Assembly (NCBI RefSeq): GCF_003385895.1
Contig: NZ_QRDQ01000008.1
Coordinates: 1,050,354-1,114,353 of the forward strand
DNA from: Flavobacterium cutihirudinis
GTDB lineage: Bacteria > Bacteroidota > Bacteroidia > Flavobacteriales > Flavobacteriaceae
Direction: 5' to 3'
Length of the DNA stretch: 64,000 nucleotides
Shown here: piece after piece, positions 34,977 through 43,133 of the stretch
Position numbering within the stretch: position 1 is the stretch's first letter
Layout of the letters: each line of letters opens with the position of its first letter
The notes under the pieces: model-generated
Databases searched by the model: none
What the model was told of the DNA's origin: nothing
What the model saw: only the letters and a program-made list of their open reading frames with translations
Made by a program: the position numbers and the translations under genes

Positions 34977-37067
34977 ATGGAAAGTTTTAGAACAGAAATA
35001 GAAAATCCGGTAGTTCAGAAGGAGATTATCGAATTAGAAAAAAAGATTCACTTATTCCGTGGAGGAAAAATTGATGATGAGCGTTTTCGTAGTCTTCGTT
35101 TAGCGCGTGGAATCTACGGTCAGCGTCAGGAAGGCGTTCAGATGATTCGTATCAAATTGCCTTATGGTAAAGTTACCAGCGAGCAATTAGTGCGTATCAC
35201 ACAAGTTTCTGATGAATATTCTACCGGACGTTTACACATTACAACGCGTCAGGATATTCAGATTCACTACGTGAGTTTAGACAGAACACCAGAACTTTGG
35301 GCAGATTTGGCTAAAGACGATATCACACTTCGTGAAGCTTGTGGAAACACAGTAAGAAATATTACAGGAAGCGAATTGGCTGGAGTTGACGTAAACGAAC
35401 CATTTGATGTTTCGCCTTATGCACACGGACTTTTTCAATATTTGTTAAGAAACCCAATCTGTCAGGAAATGGGACGTAAATTCAAAATTTCGTTCTCCTC
35501 TTCAGACGAAGATACTGCTTTGAGTTATTTACATGATTTAGGATTTATTCCGAAAATTAAAGACGGACAAAAAGGGTTCAAAATCATGTTTGGAGGAGGT
35601 TTGGGATCTCAGCCAGCACATGCTGAATTACTTTCAGAATTCGTTCCGGTAAACGAAATTATTCCAACAGCAGAAGGAATCATCCGTATTTTCGACAGAT
35701 ACGGAGAGCGTGCAAAAAGAATGAAAGCTCGTATGAAATTCTTAATCAAAGAAATGGGAAGAGATGTTTTCCTTGATTTGGTTGAACAAGAGAAAAAAGC
35801 CATCGCTTTTGAAACATACGAAATTGATACAACTGCTTTTGAAGGCCCAATTACAGAGCCGTTATTAGAAGTTCCGCAAGTTACAATCGAAGATACAAAA
35901 GCATATGAAGCGTGGAAAAATTCGAATGTAATCAAACAGAAACAAGACGGTTATTATGCTATCGGAATCAAAGTTTTATTAGGAGATTTTTATACTGATA
36001 AAGCGAGATTATTAGCCGATTTAATTAAAAATTACGGAGCAAATGAATTACGTTTTTCATTGCGTCAAAATATTGTAATACGTCACATAAAAGAAGAGAA
36101 TCTTCCTTTCTTTTATCAAGAATTAGCCAAACTTGACTTTGTTCAATTAGGATATAATTCAGTTGGAGATATTACGGCATGTCCGGGTACTGATACTTGC
36201 AACTTGGGGATTGCAAGTAGTACCGGTATTGCAGAAGAATTAGAAAGAGTTTTAAGGGCAGAATATCCTCAGTATTTAAACAACCGCGAAATCGAAATTA
36301 AAATTTCAGGCTGTATGAATGCGTGCGGACAACACAATATGTCTGCAATTGGATTCCAGGGAATGTCTATCAACTCAGGAAAACTAGTGGCTCCGGCTTT
36401 ACAGGTTTTACTTGGCGGAGGAAGATTAGGAAATGGCGCTGGACGTTTTGCTGATAAAGTAATCAAAGTGCCTAGTCGTAGAGGTCCAGATGCGTTGCGT
36501 ACCATTTTAAATGATTTTGATGCTAACGGAAGCGGACAAAAATTCCTCGATTATTATGATACAAAAGGAGAAAAATATTTCTACGAAATCTTAAAACCTT
36601 TCGCAGATGTAACCAATTTAACAGAAGCTGATTTTGTGGATTGGGGTAACGCAGACAATTACGTAAAAGCAGTAGGAGTTGGAGAATGCGCCGGAGTTGT
36701 GATCGATTTAGTAGCGACATTATTGTTTGAAGCTAAAGAGAAATTGATCTTGGCGCAGGAATCATTCGACGAGAAAAAATGGTCAGATGCGATTTATCAT
36801 GCTTATGCAGGATTTGTAAATGGAGCAAAAGCATTGTTATTGTCAGAAAACCAAAAAACAAACCACCACGCAGGAATTGTAGACTTGTTTGATACTGTTT
36901 TCATCGAAAACAATAAAATCGAATTAAACTCAACTTTTAAAGACTTGGTTTACCAAATCAATAAAAATGAACCATCAGAAGCTTTCGCTAAAGATTACAT
37001 TGCTCAGGCAGTCGTTTTCTTTGATAAAATCGAAACTTTCAGAGCTCAGGAATTAGAAAATGCTTAA
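34977..37067 (+). CDS. Siroheme sulfite reductase with C-terminal HEPN-like region
   Basis: A hemoprotein that reduces sulfite to sulfide. The ATG at 34977 (MESFRTEIENPVVQ) is preferred; the longer frame from 34914 adds 21 residues read from a repeat-rich leader. Of 696 residues, about 1-540 form the two-fold nitrite/sulfite reductase unit (LPYGKVTSEQLVRI, STGRLHITTRQDIQIHY). CPGTDTC (Cys402 and 408) and CMNAC (Cys446 and 450) bind the [4Fe-4S]-siroheme. The last 130 or so residues (DLVATLLFEAKEKLILAQES, DAIYHAYAGFVNGAKALLL) look like a HEPN helical domain and are absent from ordinary CysI. Ferredoxin is the likely donor via the FNR at 38802. It overlaps cobA by eight bases. Confidence 0.9.
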   Translation: MESFRTEIENPVVQKEIIELEKKIHLFRGGKIDDERFRSLRLARGIYGQRQEGVQMIRIKLPYGKVTSEQLVRITQVSDEYSTGRLHITTRQDIQIHYVSLDRTPELWADLAKDDITLREACGNTVRNITGSELAGVDVNEPFDVSPYAHGLFQYLLRNPICQEMGRKFKISFSSSDEDTALSYLHDLGFIPKIKDGQKGFKIMFGGGLGSQPAHAELLSEFVPVNEIIPTAEGIIRIFDRYGERAKRMKARMKFLIKEMGRDVFLDLVEQEKKAIAFETYEIDTTAFEGPITEPLLEVPQVTIEDTKAYEAWKNSNVIKQKQDGYYAIGIKVLLGDFYTDKARLLADLIKNYGANELRFSLRQNIVIRHIKEENLPFFYQELAKLDFVQLGYNSVGDITACPGTDTCNLGIASSTGIAEELERVLRAEYPQYLNNREIEIKISGCMNACGQHNMSAIGFQGMSINSGKLVAPALQVLLGGGRLGNGAGRFADKVIKVPSRRGPDALRTILNDFDANGSGQKFLDYYDTKGEKYFYEILKPFADVTNLTEADFVDWGNADNYVKAVGVGECAGVVIDLVATLLFEAKEKLILAQESFDEKKWSDAIYHAYAGFVNGAKALLLSENQKTNHHAGIVDLFDTVFIENNKIELNSTFKDLVYQINKNEPSEAFAKDYIAQAVVFFDKIETFRAQELENA

Positions 37068-37827
37068 TATAAAACCCAAAATAACTTTAGTCGGTGCAGG
37101 TCCGGGCGATCCCGATTTGCTTACGCTCAAAGCTGTAAAAGCATTGGCTGAAGCAAATGTGGTTTTATACGACGTTTTGGCCAACGAAGAAATTCTGGAT
37201 TACGCACCAAAAAATGCCATTCGAATTTTTGTTGGAAAAAGAATCGGAAATCATGCTTACACGCAAGATCAAATCAATCAATTGATTGTGGATAATGCTT
37301 TAACTTATGGAAACGTAGTTAGACTAAAAGGCGGAGATCCGTTTATTTTCGGAAGAGGTGGAGAAGAAATCGATTTTGCAGAAAGTTTCGGAATAGAAAC
37401 CATTGTAGTTCCCGGAATTTCATCAGTAGTTGCTGTTCCTGCGAGCCAAGGAATTTCAATTACAAAAAGAGGTGTTTCAGAAAGCTTTTGGGCGATTACG
37501 GGAACAACTTCTGATAAAAAATTGTCTTCAGATATTGCCTTGTCAGCGAAATCATCAGCAACCGTTGTGATTTTGATGGGAATGCACAAATTGCCTCAAA
37601 TCATCGATTTGTTTCAAAAAGAAGATAAAGGAAATTTACCCGTTGCAATCATCCAAAACGGAACAACAGCAGAAGAAAAAGTAGGCGTTGGAACAGTAGA
37701 TTCGATTTTAGAAGTTGTAAAACAAAAAGAATTAGGTTCTCCAGCGATTATTGTTCTTGGAGAAGTTGTCCGCGAAAGCAACAAATTAAAAGGCTTTTAC
37801 GAAGAATTTCTATCAGTTTCTAAATAA
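37060..37827 (+). CDS. cobA: Uroporphyrinogen-III C-methyltransferase
   Basis: A 255-residue SAM-dependent methyltransferase that makes precorrin-2, the first step to siroheme. VGAGPGDPDLLTLKAVKAL and RLKGGDPFIFGRGGEE are the two signatures. Its start overlaps the sulfite reductase stop by eight bases (ATGCTTAA), so supply of the cofactor is coupled to the enzyme that uses it. Stand-alone, not fused to CysG oxidase/chelatase. Confidence 0.94.
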   Translation: MLNIKPKITLVGAGPGDPDLLTLKAVKALAEANVVLYDVLANEEILDYAPKNAIRIFVGKRIGNHAYTQDQINQLIVDNALTYGNVVRLKGGDPFIFGRGGEEIDFAESFGIETIVVPGISSVVAVPASQGISITKRGVSESFWAITGTTSDKKLSSDIALSAKSSATVVILMGMHKLPQIIDLFQKEDKGNLPVAIIQNGTTAEEKVGVGTVDSILEVVKQKELGSPAIIVLGEVVRESNKLKGFYEEFLSVSK

Positions 37828-37834
37828 TTTTTAA

Positions 37835-38086
37835 ATGAATATTGTACGTGAGATTGTAGCTTATCAAAAAGAAGGAGATAAATTTATTGATAGTGTTGAA
37901 ATTGATTTATCTATTGAGAAATTAATTGAGATTTTAAATGTAAATATTGAAGATGATCCTGGTGTTTATCTGGTTTATGAAATTGACAAAAAGCAATTTT
38001 TTAAATTACTTGAATTAGCTCCAGAATTGTCAAAAATTAATTTTGATGAAGGTGCGATTTACTACGAATGTTCTGAGATAAAATAA
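37835..38086 (+). CDS. Small hypothetical protein within the siroheme operon
   Basis: An 83-residue acidic protein (MNIVREIVAYQKEGDKFIDS, DDPGVYLVYEIDKKQF, GAIYYECSEIK) without signal peptide or membrane segment. I do not recognise the family with certainty; it resembles small immunity-like or DUF proteins with an alternating strand-helix pattern. It starts eight bases after cobA and lies 38 bases before the Met8-like gene, so it is co-transcribed, but a siroheme role is not shown. Confidence 0.65.
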   Translation: MNIVREIVAYQKEGDKFIDSVEIDLSIEKLIEILNVNIEDDPGVYLVYEIDKKQFFKLLELAPELSKINFDEGAIYYECSEIK

Positions 38087-38123
38087 AAATCATCTAATTT
38101 TGTTTAGATGAAATTAAATTAAA

Positions 38124-38705
38124 ATGGAACAAAACGAATTATATCCAATATTTCTCAAGCTTCACAATTTAAATGTACTAATTGTAGGTGGAGGAAATGT
38201 AGGTCTGGAAAAGCTTTCTTTCTTGCTCAAGTCAAGTCCGAATGCAAATGTCGAGGTTGTAGCACCGGATTTTCATTTAGAAATTAAAGTTTTAGCCGAA
38301 AATCATCCTTCAATTAAATTGACGGAAGCGAAGTTCAAAAAGAAAATGCTCAAAAAACGTCACATGGTAATTGCCTGTACAGACGATTTGAAAGTGAATA
38401 AAAGGGTTTACGAATTGTCGAGAAAACGTTATTTGATTTGCAATATCGCCGACACGCCCGATTTATGTGATTATTATTTAGGCGGAATCGTAACAAAAGG
38501 AAATGTAAAAATCGCCATTTCGACCAACGGAAAATCACCAACAACAGCCAAAAGGCTTAGGGAGTTTTTTGAAGAAGTAATTCCGGAGGATATTAACCAA
38601 ATGGTTGAAAACCTGAATGAATACAGAAAAACCTTAAAAGGTAATTTTGAAGAAAAAGTGAAGAGAATGAATGAGATAACATCTTCACTCAAAAATAAAG
38701 AGTAA
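38124..38705 (+). CDS. Precorrin-2 dehydrogenase/sirohydrochlorin ferrochelatase (Met8/CysG N-terminal type)
   Basis: A 193-residue enzyme that oxidises precorrin-2 and inserts iron to finish siroheme. The NAD-binding start NVLIVGGGNVGLEKLSFLL is clear, followed by VEVVAPDF and the NIADTPDLCDYYLGGIVTKGNVKIAISTNGKSPT region with the conserved Asp. It complements the separate CobA encoded just upstream; together they equal E. coli CysG. Confidence 0.9.
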   Translation: MEQNELYPIFLKLHNLNVLIVGGGNVGLEKLSFLLKSSPNANVEVVAPDFHLEIKVLAENHPSIKLTEAKFKKKMLKKRHMVIACTDDLKVNKRVYELSRKRYLICNIADTPDLCDYYLGGIVTKGNVKIAISTNGKSPTTAKRLREFFEEVIPEDINQMVENLNEYRKTLKGNFEEKVKRMNEITSSLKNKE

Positions 38706-38801
38706 CATAACAGAGAAATGAATAATGATAAAAATCATTGATTAAAGAATAAATTATTCGTTTCTTTGTATTATTAAGAATGATTATAAACAACAACCAT
38801 A

Positions 38802-39854
38802 ATGATTAAAACAGATATACTTATAATTGGAGCAGGCCCAACAGGTTTATTTGCCGTTTTTGAGGCAGGATTATTAAAATTAAAATGCCACATTTTAGAT
38901 GCTTTGCCTCAGCCAGGAGGACAGCTTTCAGAATTATATCCTAAGAAACCTATTTATGATATTCCTGGTTTTCCAGAAGTTTTAGCCGGAGATTTAGTTG
39001 ATGGTTTAATGGAGCAAATCAAACAATTTGAGCCAGGATTTACATTAGGAGAACGAGCTGAAACTATCGACAAACAAGAAGACGGATCTTTCATTGTAAC
39101 CTCAAACAAAGGAACTAAATTTCACGCGCCAGTTATTGCTATCGCAGGAGGTTTAGGAAGTTTTGAGCCTCGTAAACCACTTATCGAAGATATCGAGTTT
39201 TATGAAGATAAAGGAGTAAAATACTTCATCAAAAATCCTGAGAAATTCAGAGACAAAAGAGTTGTAATTGCAGGAGGAGGAGATTCAGCATTAGACTGGT
39301 CAATTTTCTTGGCAAACGTAGCTTCAGAAGTAACTTTAATCCACAGAAGAAACGAATTCAGAGGAGCTTTAGATTCTGTAGAAAAAGTACAGGAATTAAA
39401 ATCAGCTGGAAAAATCAAATTAATCACTCCGGCAGAAGTTATCGGAATCAATGGTGCTGAGCACGTTGAATCATTAGATATCGAAGAAAACGGCGCACAC
39501 CGTAAAATCGAATGTGACTATTTCATCCCACTTTTCGGATTAACACCAAAATTAGGTCCAATTGGAGACTGGGGATTAGAAATCGAGAAAAATGCCATTA
39601 AAGTAAACAATGCATTAGATTACCAAACAAACATTCCGGGAATCTTCGCTATTGGAGACGTAAATACATACCCAGGAAAATTAAAGTTAATCCTTTGCGG
39701 TTTCCACGAAGCAACTTTAATGTGCCAGGCTGCATACGGAATCATCAATCCAGGAAAAAAATACGTATTAAAATATACAACAGTTTCAGGAGTAGACGGT
39801 TTCGACGGAACTCGTAAAGAAGCTCCAAAAGCGGTTGTTAAAGCAATAGTTTAA
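38802..39854 (+). CDS. Ferredoxin--NADP+ reductase, thioredoxin-reductase-like
   Basis: A 350-residue FAD/NADPH enzyme with GAGPTGLFAVFEAGLL at the N-terminus, the second nucleotide site GGGDSALDWS near 165, and IFAIGDVNTYPGKLKL at the FAD end. It lacks the CxxC of thioredoxin reductase, as in type 2 FNR. Placed behind sir and the siroheme genes, it probably feeds electrons from NADPH to ferredoxin for sulfite reduction. Confidence 0.88.
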   Translation: MIKTDILIIGAGPTGLFAVFEAGLLKLKCHILDALPQPGGQLSELYPKKPIYDIPGFPEVLAGDLVDGLMEQIKQFEPGFTLGERAETIDKQEDGSFIVTSNKGTKFHAPVIAIAGGLGSFEPRKPLIEDIEFYEDKGVKYFIKNPEKFRDKRVVIAGGGDSALDWSIFLANVASEVTLIHRRNEFRGALDSVEKVQELKSAGKIKLITPAEVIGINGAEHVESLDIEENGAHRKIECDYFIPLFGLTPKLGPIGDWGLEIEKNAIKVNNALDYQTNIPGIFAIGDVNTYPGKLKLILCGFHEATLMCQAAYGIINPGKKYVLKYTTVSGVDGFDGTRKEAPKAVVKAIV

Positions 39855-39905
39855 TCTGAGGTGCTGAGGTTCTAAGGGACTAAGACACTAAGGTTTTTTA
39901 TATAG

Positions 39906-39936
39906 AAAGCTCAAACTTTTAGTTTGGGCTTTTTTA
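39906..39936 (+). terminator. Terminator after the FNR gene, near-identical to one at 40506
   Basis: AAGCTCAAACT (39907-39917) pairs with AGTTTGGGCTT (39921-39931), then T. The same hairpin with one base change recurs after the toxin gene. Confidence 0.85.
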
Positions 39937-39940
39937 TTTG

Positions 39941-39948
39941 TATCTTTG
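39941..39948 (+). promoter_or_regulatory. Possible -7 element of the toxin-antitoxin pair
   Basis: TATCTTTG matches TAnnTTTG. No good -33 element at the usual spacing is seen. Confidence 0.4.
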
Positions 39949-39969
39949 TAATTATAAATTATGGTAATC

Positions 39970-40197
39970 ATGGATTTAGAGGCTAGAAAATATCAATTTA
40001 TTCAGGAGTTGGTTAAGGTGGAAGACGAAAGCATTTTGGAAAAACTGGAATTGATTTTGAAAGCAAATCAAAATGATTGGTTTGATGATTTATCAGAATC
40101 AGAGAAAAACGAAATTCAAATTGGACTAGATCAAGCCGAAAAAGGAGAAGTTATAGGTCATGAAGATGTTATGAAAAGATTTTCGAAATGGCATTAA
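39970..40197 (+). CDS. Antitoxin-like protein of a type II pair
   Basis: A 75-residue acidic protein (MDLEARKYQFIQELVKVEDE, EKLELILKANQ, then GEVIGHEDVMKRFSKWH). An ATG nine bases upstream (39961) is possible, but this one leaves a more usual leader. The shape (short helix-rich N-terminus, DLSESEKNEIQIGLDQAEKGE) is typical of antitoxins paired with RelE/ParE toxins in Bacteroidota. It overlaps the next gene by ten bases. Confidence 0.8.
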   Translation: MDLEARKYQFIQELVKVEDESILEKLELILKANQNDWFDDLSESEKNEIQIGLDQAEKGEVIGHEDVMKRFSKWH

Positions 40198-40481
40198 AAT
40201 TTATTTGGACTTCACAAGCAGTAAAAGGTTTTAATAAAGTTGTTGATTATCTTGAAGCAAAATGGACAGCAAAAGAGATTTTAAACTTAGAAAATAAAAT
40301 ACAGCAAGTAATAAATCAAATTAATTTAAATCCAGAACAATTTCCAAAATCTGAAAGAAATACCGCTCTGTATAAGGCTATTGTAGACAAAAACAATTAT
40401 TTAGTTTACAGAATTGATAAAGAGTTTGATATTATTACAATTATCAATTTTAGAGGAACAAAACAAAAACCTAAGCATTAA
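40188..40481 (+). CDS. RelE/ParE-type toxin
   Basis: A 97-residue protein with the ParE/RelE fold pattern: FIWTSQAVKGFNKVVDYLE, NPEQFPKSERNTALYKAIV, and YLVYRIDKEFDIITIINFRG. Family members inhibit gyrase (ParE) or cleave mRNA on ribosomes (RelE); which one cannot be told. It overlaps the antitoxin gene and is followed by a terminator matching the one before the pair. Confidence 0.85.
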   Translation: MALKFIWTSQAVKGFNKVVDYLEAKWTAKEILNLENKIQQVINQINLNPEQFPKSERNTALYKAIVDKNNYLVYRIDKEFDIITIINFRGTKQKPKH

Positions 40482-40505
40482 TAGTAAATGCATAGAATCT
40501 ATATA

Positions 40506-40537
40506 AAAAGCTCAAACTTTTAGTTTGAGCTTTTTTA
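40506..40537 (+). terminator. Terminator after the toxin gene
   Basis: AAGCTCAAACT (40508-40518) pairs perfectly with AGTTTGAGCTT (40522-40532), then T. Confidence 0.88.
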
Positions 40538-40592
40538 TTGAAGAATTTTAAATTCAGTATCTTAGTAACTCAGTATCTTAGAATCTAAATAT

Positions 40593-40952
40593 ATGGCTTT
40601 CGACGAAGATAATGCAAAGAGAATTAGAACGTTTCTCCAACATAAAGGTGCCGATTTTTTTGAAAAGAAAATGTTTGGTGGTATTGTTTTCATGGTAGAT
40701 AATAAATTATGCTGTGGAACTCGTTTAGATAAAAAAGTTGGAGAAAATCTTTTGCTATGCAGAATAGATGATTCGGCTTATTTAAAGGCCATAGAAAGAG
40801 ACGATGTGTTACCAATGCCCAATGCAGAAAAGCCAATGAAAAACTATGTTTTTATTGCCGAAATTGGCTGGACAAGAAATCAGGATATGGAGTATTGGCT
40901 TCAACTTTGTTTAGATTTTAATCCTTTGGCCAAGGCAAGCAAGAAGAAATAA
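40593..40952 (+). CDS. TfoX/Sxy N-terminal domain protein
   Basis: A 119-residue protein with the TfoX_N pattern (KMFGGIVFMVDNKLCCGTRL, and KNYVFIAEIGWTRNQDMEYW). Only the N-terminal domain is present; the TfoX C-terminal domain is lacking, as in many stand-alone members whose role is not competence. A Lys-rich tail ends the protein. No link to its methionine-cluster neighbours is evident. Confidence 0.82.
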   Translation: MAFDEDNAKRIRTFLQHKGADFFEKKMFGGIVFMVDNKLCCGTRLDKKVGENLLLCRIDDSAYLKAIERDDVLPMPNAEKPMKNYVFIAEIGWTRNQDMEYWLQLCLDFNPLAKASKKK

Positions 40953-41003
40953 AAACCTTAGAACCTTAGTATCTTAGAACCTCAGAACCTTAGAAAAAAA
41001 ACA

Positions 41004-41035
41004 TTTGCAAATCGAAACCCTATTTCATACCTTTG
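41004..41035 (+). promoter_or_regulatory. Promoter of the metH leader
   Basis: TTTG (41004-41007), 20 bases, TACCTTTG (41028-41035), a perfect consensus. It resembles the metK promoter, including CAAATC after the TTTG. Confidence 0.78.
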
Positions 41036-41058
41036 CACTGTTCTTAAAATTATTGTCA

Positions 41059-41171
41059 GTTATCACGAAAGGCGGAGGGATAGACCCGATGAAACCTTAG
41101 CAACCCTTTATCATAAAGAAGGTGCTAAATTCTACTTTATACGACATTTTCCAGTATTAAAGATAGATAAC
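41059..41171 (+). ncRNA. SAM-I (S-box) riboswitch upstream of metH
   Basis: P1 arms GTTATC (41059-41064) and GATAAC (41166-41171) enclose GGAGGGATAGACCCGATGAA, CTTAGCAACCC, an ATAAAG hairpin, AAGGTGCTAAATTCTAC and a final helix ending AAAGATAGATAAC. All S-box core segments are present. The long gap to the coding region (about 350 bases) is unusual. Confidence 0.93.
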
Positions 41172-41269
41172 ACAAATACATACTCGTATTTCTCAAAACT
41201 TTTCTCGATAACATATAATTTACTGAAACAGATTCTGTATCAGGAGCGAATCATTGGCGCATTTTTGCA

Positions 41270-41352
41270 GTTAGTAGTTCCCGCTTTTTGTTGCAATCAT
41301 TTTGCTTTTTAAAGGAAAAAGTAAAATAATTTCCACTTCAATCGGGGCTAAT
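41270..41352 (-). ncRNA. Structured intergenic element, GATAGAAG family (candidate Flavo-1-like), copy 1
   Basis: On the reverse strand it begins TTAGCCCCGATTGAAGTGG and contains a hairpin near 41301-41327, then an AGCGGGAA block. The start matches the element at 60978-61052 almost exactly. It lies antisense in the metH leader, between riboswitch and gene. I suspect the flavobacterial Flavo-1 RNA family but cannot confirm it. Confidence 0.45.
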
Positions 41353-41405
41353 GAGCCAGCAATAGTGCACTTTTGGAATTAATGTGAATAAAAAATATCG
41401 AAGGT

Positions 41406-41452
41406 TAAACCCGACAGGTTTTCAATCCCGAGGCTTCGGGACTATCGGGTTT
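41406..41452. repeat. Nested inverted repeat before metH
   Basis: TAAACCCGA (41406-41414) pairs with TCGGGTTTA (near 41444-41452), enclosing a second hairpin TCCCGA/TCGGGA. It could act as a weak terminator or part of the riboswitch expression platform, though no T tract follows. Confidence 0.45.
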
Positions 41453-41518
41453 AAATAGAGCCTTCAAAAATTATAATTAAAAAAGCTTTGTGCCTTAGCG
41501 CCTTAGCGGCAAAAGAAT

Positions 41519-42523
41519 ATGGCAATTACAATTCAAGAAGCAATAAAAAAAAATATCCTAATCCTTGACGGAGCAATGGGAACAATGTTGCAACGCTATA
41601 ATTTCTCAGAAGAAGATTTCAGAGGAGAGCGTTTCAAAGATTTCCCGCATCCGTTAAAAGGAAACAACGATTTACTATCCCTAACACAACCGCAGGCAAT
41701 CCGCGATGTTCATGCCGCTTATTATGAAGCTGGTGCAGATATCGTAGAAACCAATACTTTTTCAGGAACGACAATCGGTATGGCCGATTATCACATGGAA
41801 GATTTGGTTTACGAGTTAAACTACGAATCGGCAAAAATCGCAAGACAAGTAGCCGATGAGTTTACTGCAAAAAATCCGGAAAAACCTCGTTTCGTAGCGG
41901 GGTCAATTGGACCGACAAACCGTACAGCAAGTATGTCGCCAGACGTAAACGATCCAGGTTACAGAGCCGTAACTTTTGACGATTTACGAATTGCCTACAA
42001 ACAACAAGCAGAAGCGTTAATGGACGGTGGCTGTGATTTGCTTTTAGTAGAAACAATTTTTGATACTTTAAACGCAAAAGCTGCGCTTTTTGCAATCGAA
42101 GAAGTAAAAGAAGAACGCAATCTTGATATTCCAATCATGGTTTCAGGAACAATTACAGATGCTTCAGGAAGAACACTTTCTGGACAAACGGTTGAAGCGT
42201 TTTTGATATCCGTTTCGCATATTCCTTTATTAAGTGTAGGATTCAATTGCGCCCTTGGAGCCGATTTGCTGAAACCTTATTTAAAAACATTAGCGCATAA
42301 TACAAGCTTTAATGTTTCGGCACATCCAAACGCAGGATTGCCAAATGCTTTCGGACAATACGATGAAACGCCAGAACAAACTCAAGCCTTCATTAAAGAA
42401 TATTTAGACGATAATTTAATCAATATCATTGGCGGTTGTTGCGGAACAACTCCAGATCATATTCGATTAATGGCTGAGGTTGCGAAGGATTATAAGCCTA
42501 GAGTGGCGCCGGTTTTTGAATAA
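41519..42523 (+). CDS. metH: Methionine synthase, homocysteine-binding module (split MetH, part 1)
   Basis: A 334-residue protein equal to the N-terminal homocysteine methyltransferase module of Met[21 protein letters not shown] starts the barrel; VGFNCALGA and [12 protein letters not shown] supply the three zinc-binding Cys. It ends where MetH would continue into the pterin-binding module, which is encoded separately at 43134. The SAM-I riboswitch upstream fits the role. Separate homocysteine modules are known in flavobacteria. Confidence 0.9.
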   Translation: MAITIQEAIKKNILILDGAMGTMLQRYNFSEEDFRGERFKDFPHPLKGNNDLLSLTQPQAIRDVHAAYYEAGADIVETNTFSGTTIGMADYHMEDLVYELNYESAKIARQVADEFTAKNPEKPRFVAGSIGPTNRTASMSPDVNDPGYRAVTFDDLRIAYKQQAEALMDGGCDLLLVETIFDTLNAKAALFAIEEVKEERNLDIPIMVSGTITDASGRTLSGQTVEAFLISVSHIPLLSVGFNCALGADLLKPYLKTLAHNTSFNVSAHPNAGLPNAFGQYDETPEQTQAFIKEYLDDNLINIIGGCCGTTPDHIRLMAEVAKDYKPRVAPVFE

Positions 42524-42547
42524 CTCATGATGAGTTTTTCAATAAAT

Positions 42548-42868
42548 ATGAAGAAGATTTTGTTTCCGATTGTTTTGATGTTTGTAAGCTGTAATTACAC
42601 AACTAATACAGTTTTTCAGAAAAGCATTAAATGTGACGATTGTTTGGTTACAAAAGAAGAAACGGCAGTCGGAATAGCAGAACCAATTTTATTTGAATCA
42701 TATGGTAAAGATCAAATAGAAGATCAAAGACCTTATACAGTAACAATAGAAAATGATTCTATTTGGCATATTAAAGGGACTTTTAATAGTATTGGTTTTG
42801 GAGGTGTGTTTGATATTAAAATCTCAGCAAAAAACGGGAAGGTTCTTTATATGATGCATGGAAAGTAG
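42548..42868 (+). CDS. Lipoprotein with NTF2-fold immunity-like domain
   Basis: A 106-residue protein between the two metH parts. The ATG at 42548 gives a lipoprotein signal (MKKILFPIVLMFVSC, lipid Cys after VS); an ATG at 42527 would add seven residues. The rest (AVGIAEPILFESYGKDQIED, RPYTVTIENDSIWHIKGTF, GGVFDIKISAKNGKVLYMMHGK) resembles NTF2-fold immunity proteins linked to polymorphic toxins. No toxin gene is nearby. It starts 24 bases after the homocysteine module. Confidence 0.72.
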   Translation: MKKILFPIVLMFVSCNYTTNTVFQKSIKCDDCLVTKEETAVGIAEPILFESYGKDQIEDQRPYTVTIENDSIWHIKGTFNSIGFGGVFDIKISAKNGKVLYMMHGK

Positions 42869-42920
42869 AAAGATAATTGAAAAGCAAAAGAAAGATAAAG
42901 GTTATTATGAAACCGAATCT

Positions 42921-43013
42921 GCGTGAGGGATAGAAGTGAAAAGCCCGCAGACCAATGCAGTGAAACGGAATTGGTCGAGGACTTGTAACGGATAGCCCGG
43001 CCGAAGGACACGC
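42921..43013 (+). ncRNA. Structured intergenic element, GATAGAAG family, copy 2
   Basis: Outer arms GCGTG (42921-42925) and CACGC (43009-43013) enclose GATAGAAGTG, a hairpin GACCAAT/ATTGGTC (42950-42956 with 42970-42976), and CGGATAGCCCGG. GATAGAAG and CGGATAGC recur at 60978-61052. It lies just before the second metH gene; it lacks the conserved box of cobalamin riboswitches. Confidence 0.5.
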
Positions 43014-43133
43014 CCAAATTAAAATATTAAAAACGAATATACCTACAAGGTTTTAAAAACCTCGCAGGAAAGAAAATAGAATAAAAAAACTCAGAATCTA
43101 AGCATCTTAGAATCTCAGTAACTTTAAAAAGAA

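Noticed and set aside
42905..43020. Cobalamin riboswitch before metH part 2
   Set aside because: The region is structured and precedes a B12 enzyme, but it lacks the conserved GCCACTG-type box and matches the GATAGAAG element found before dgt.
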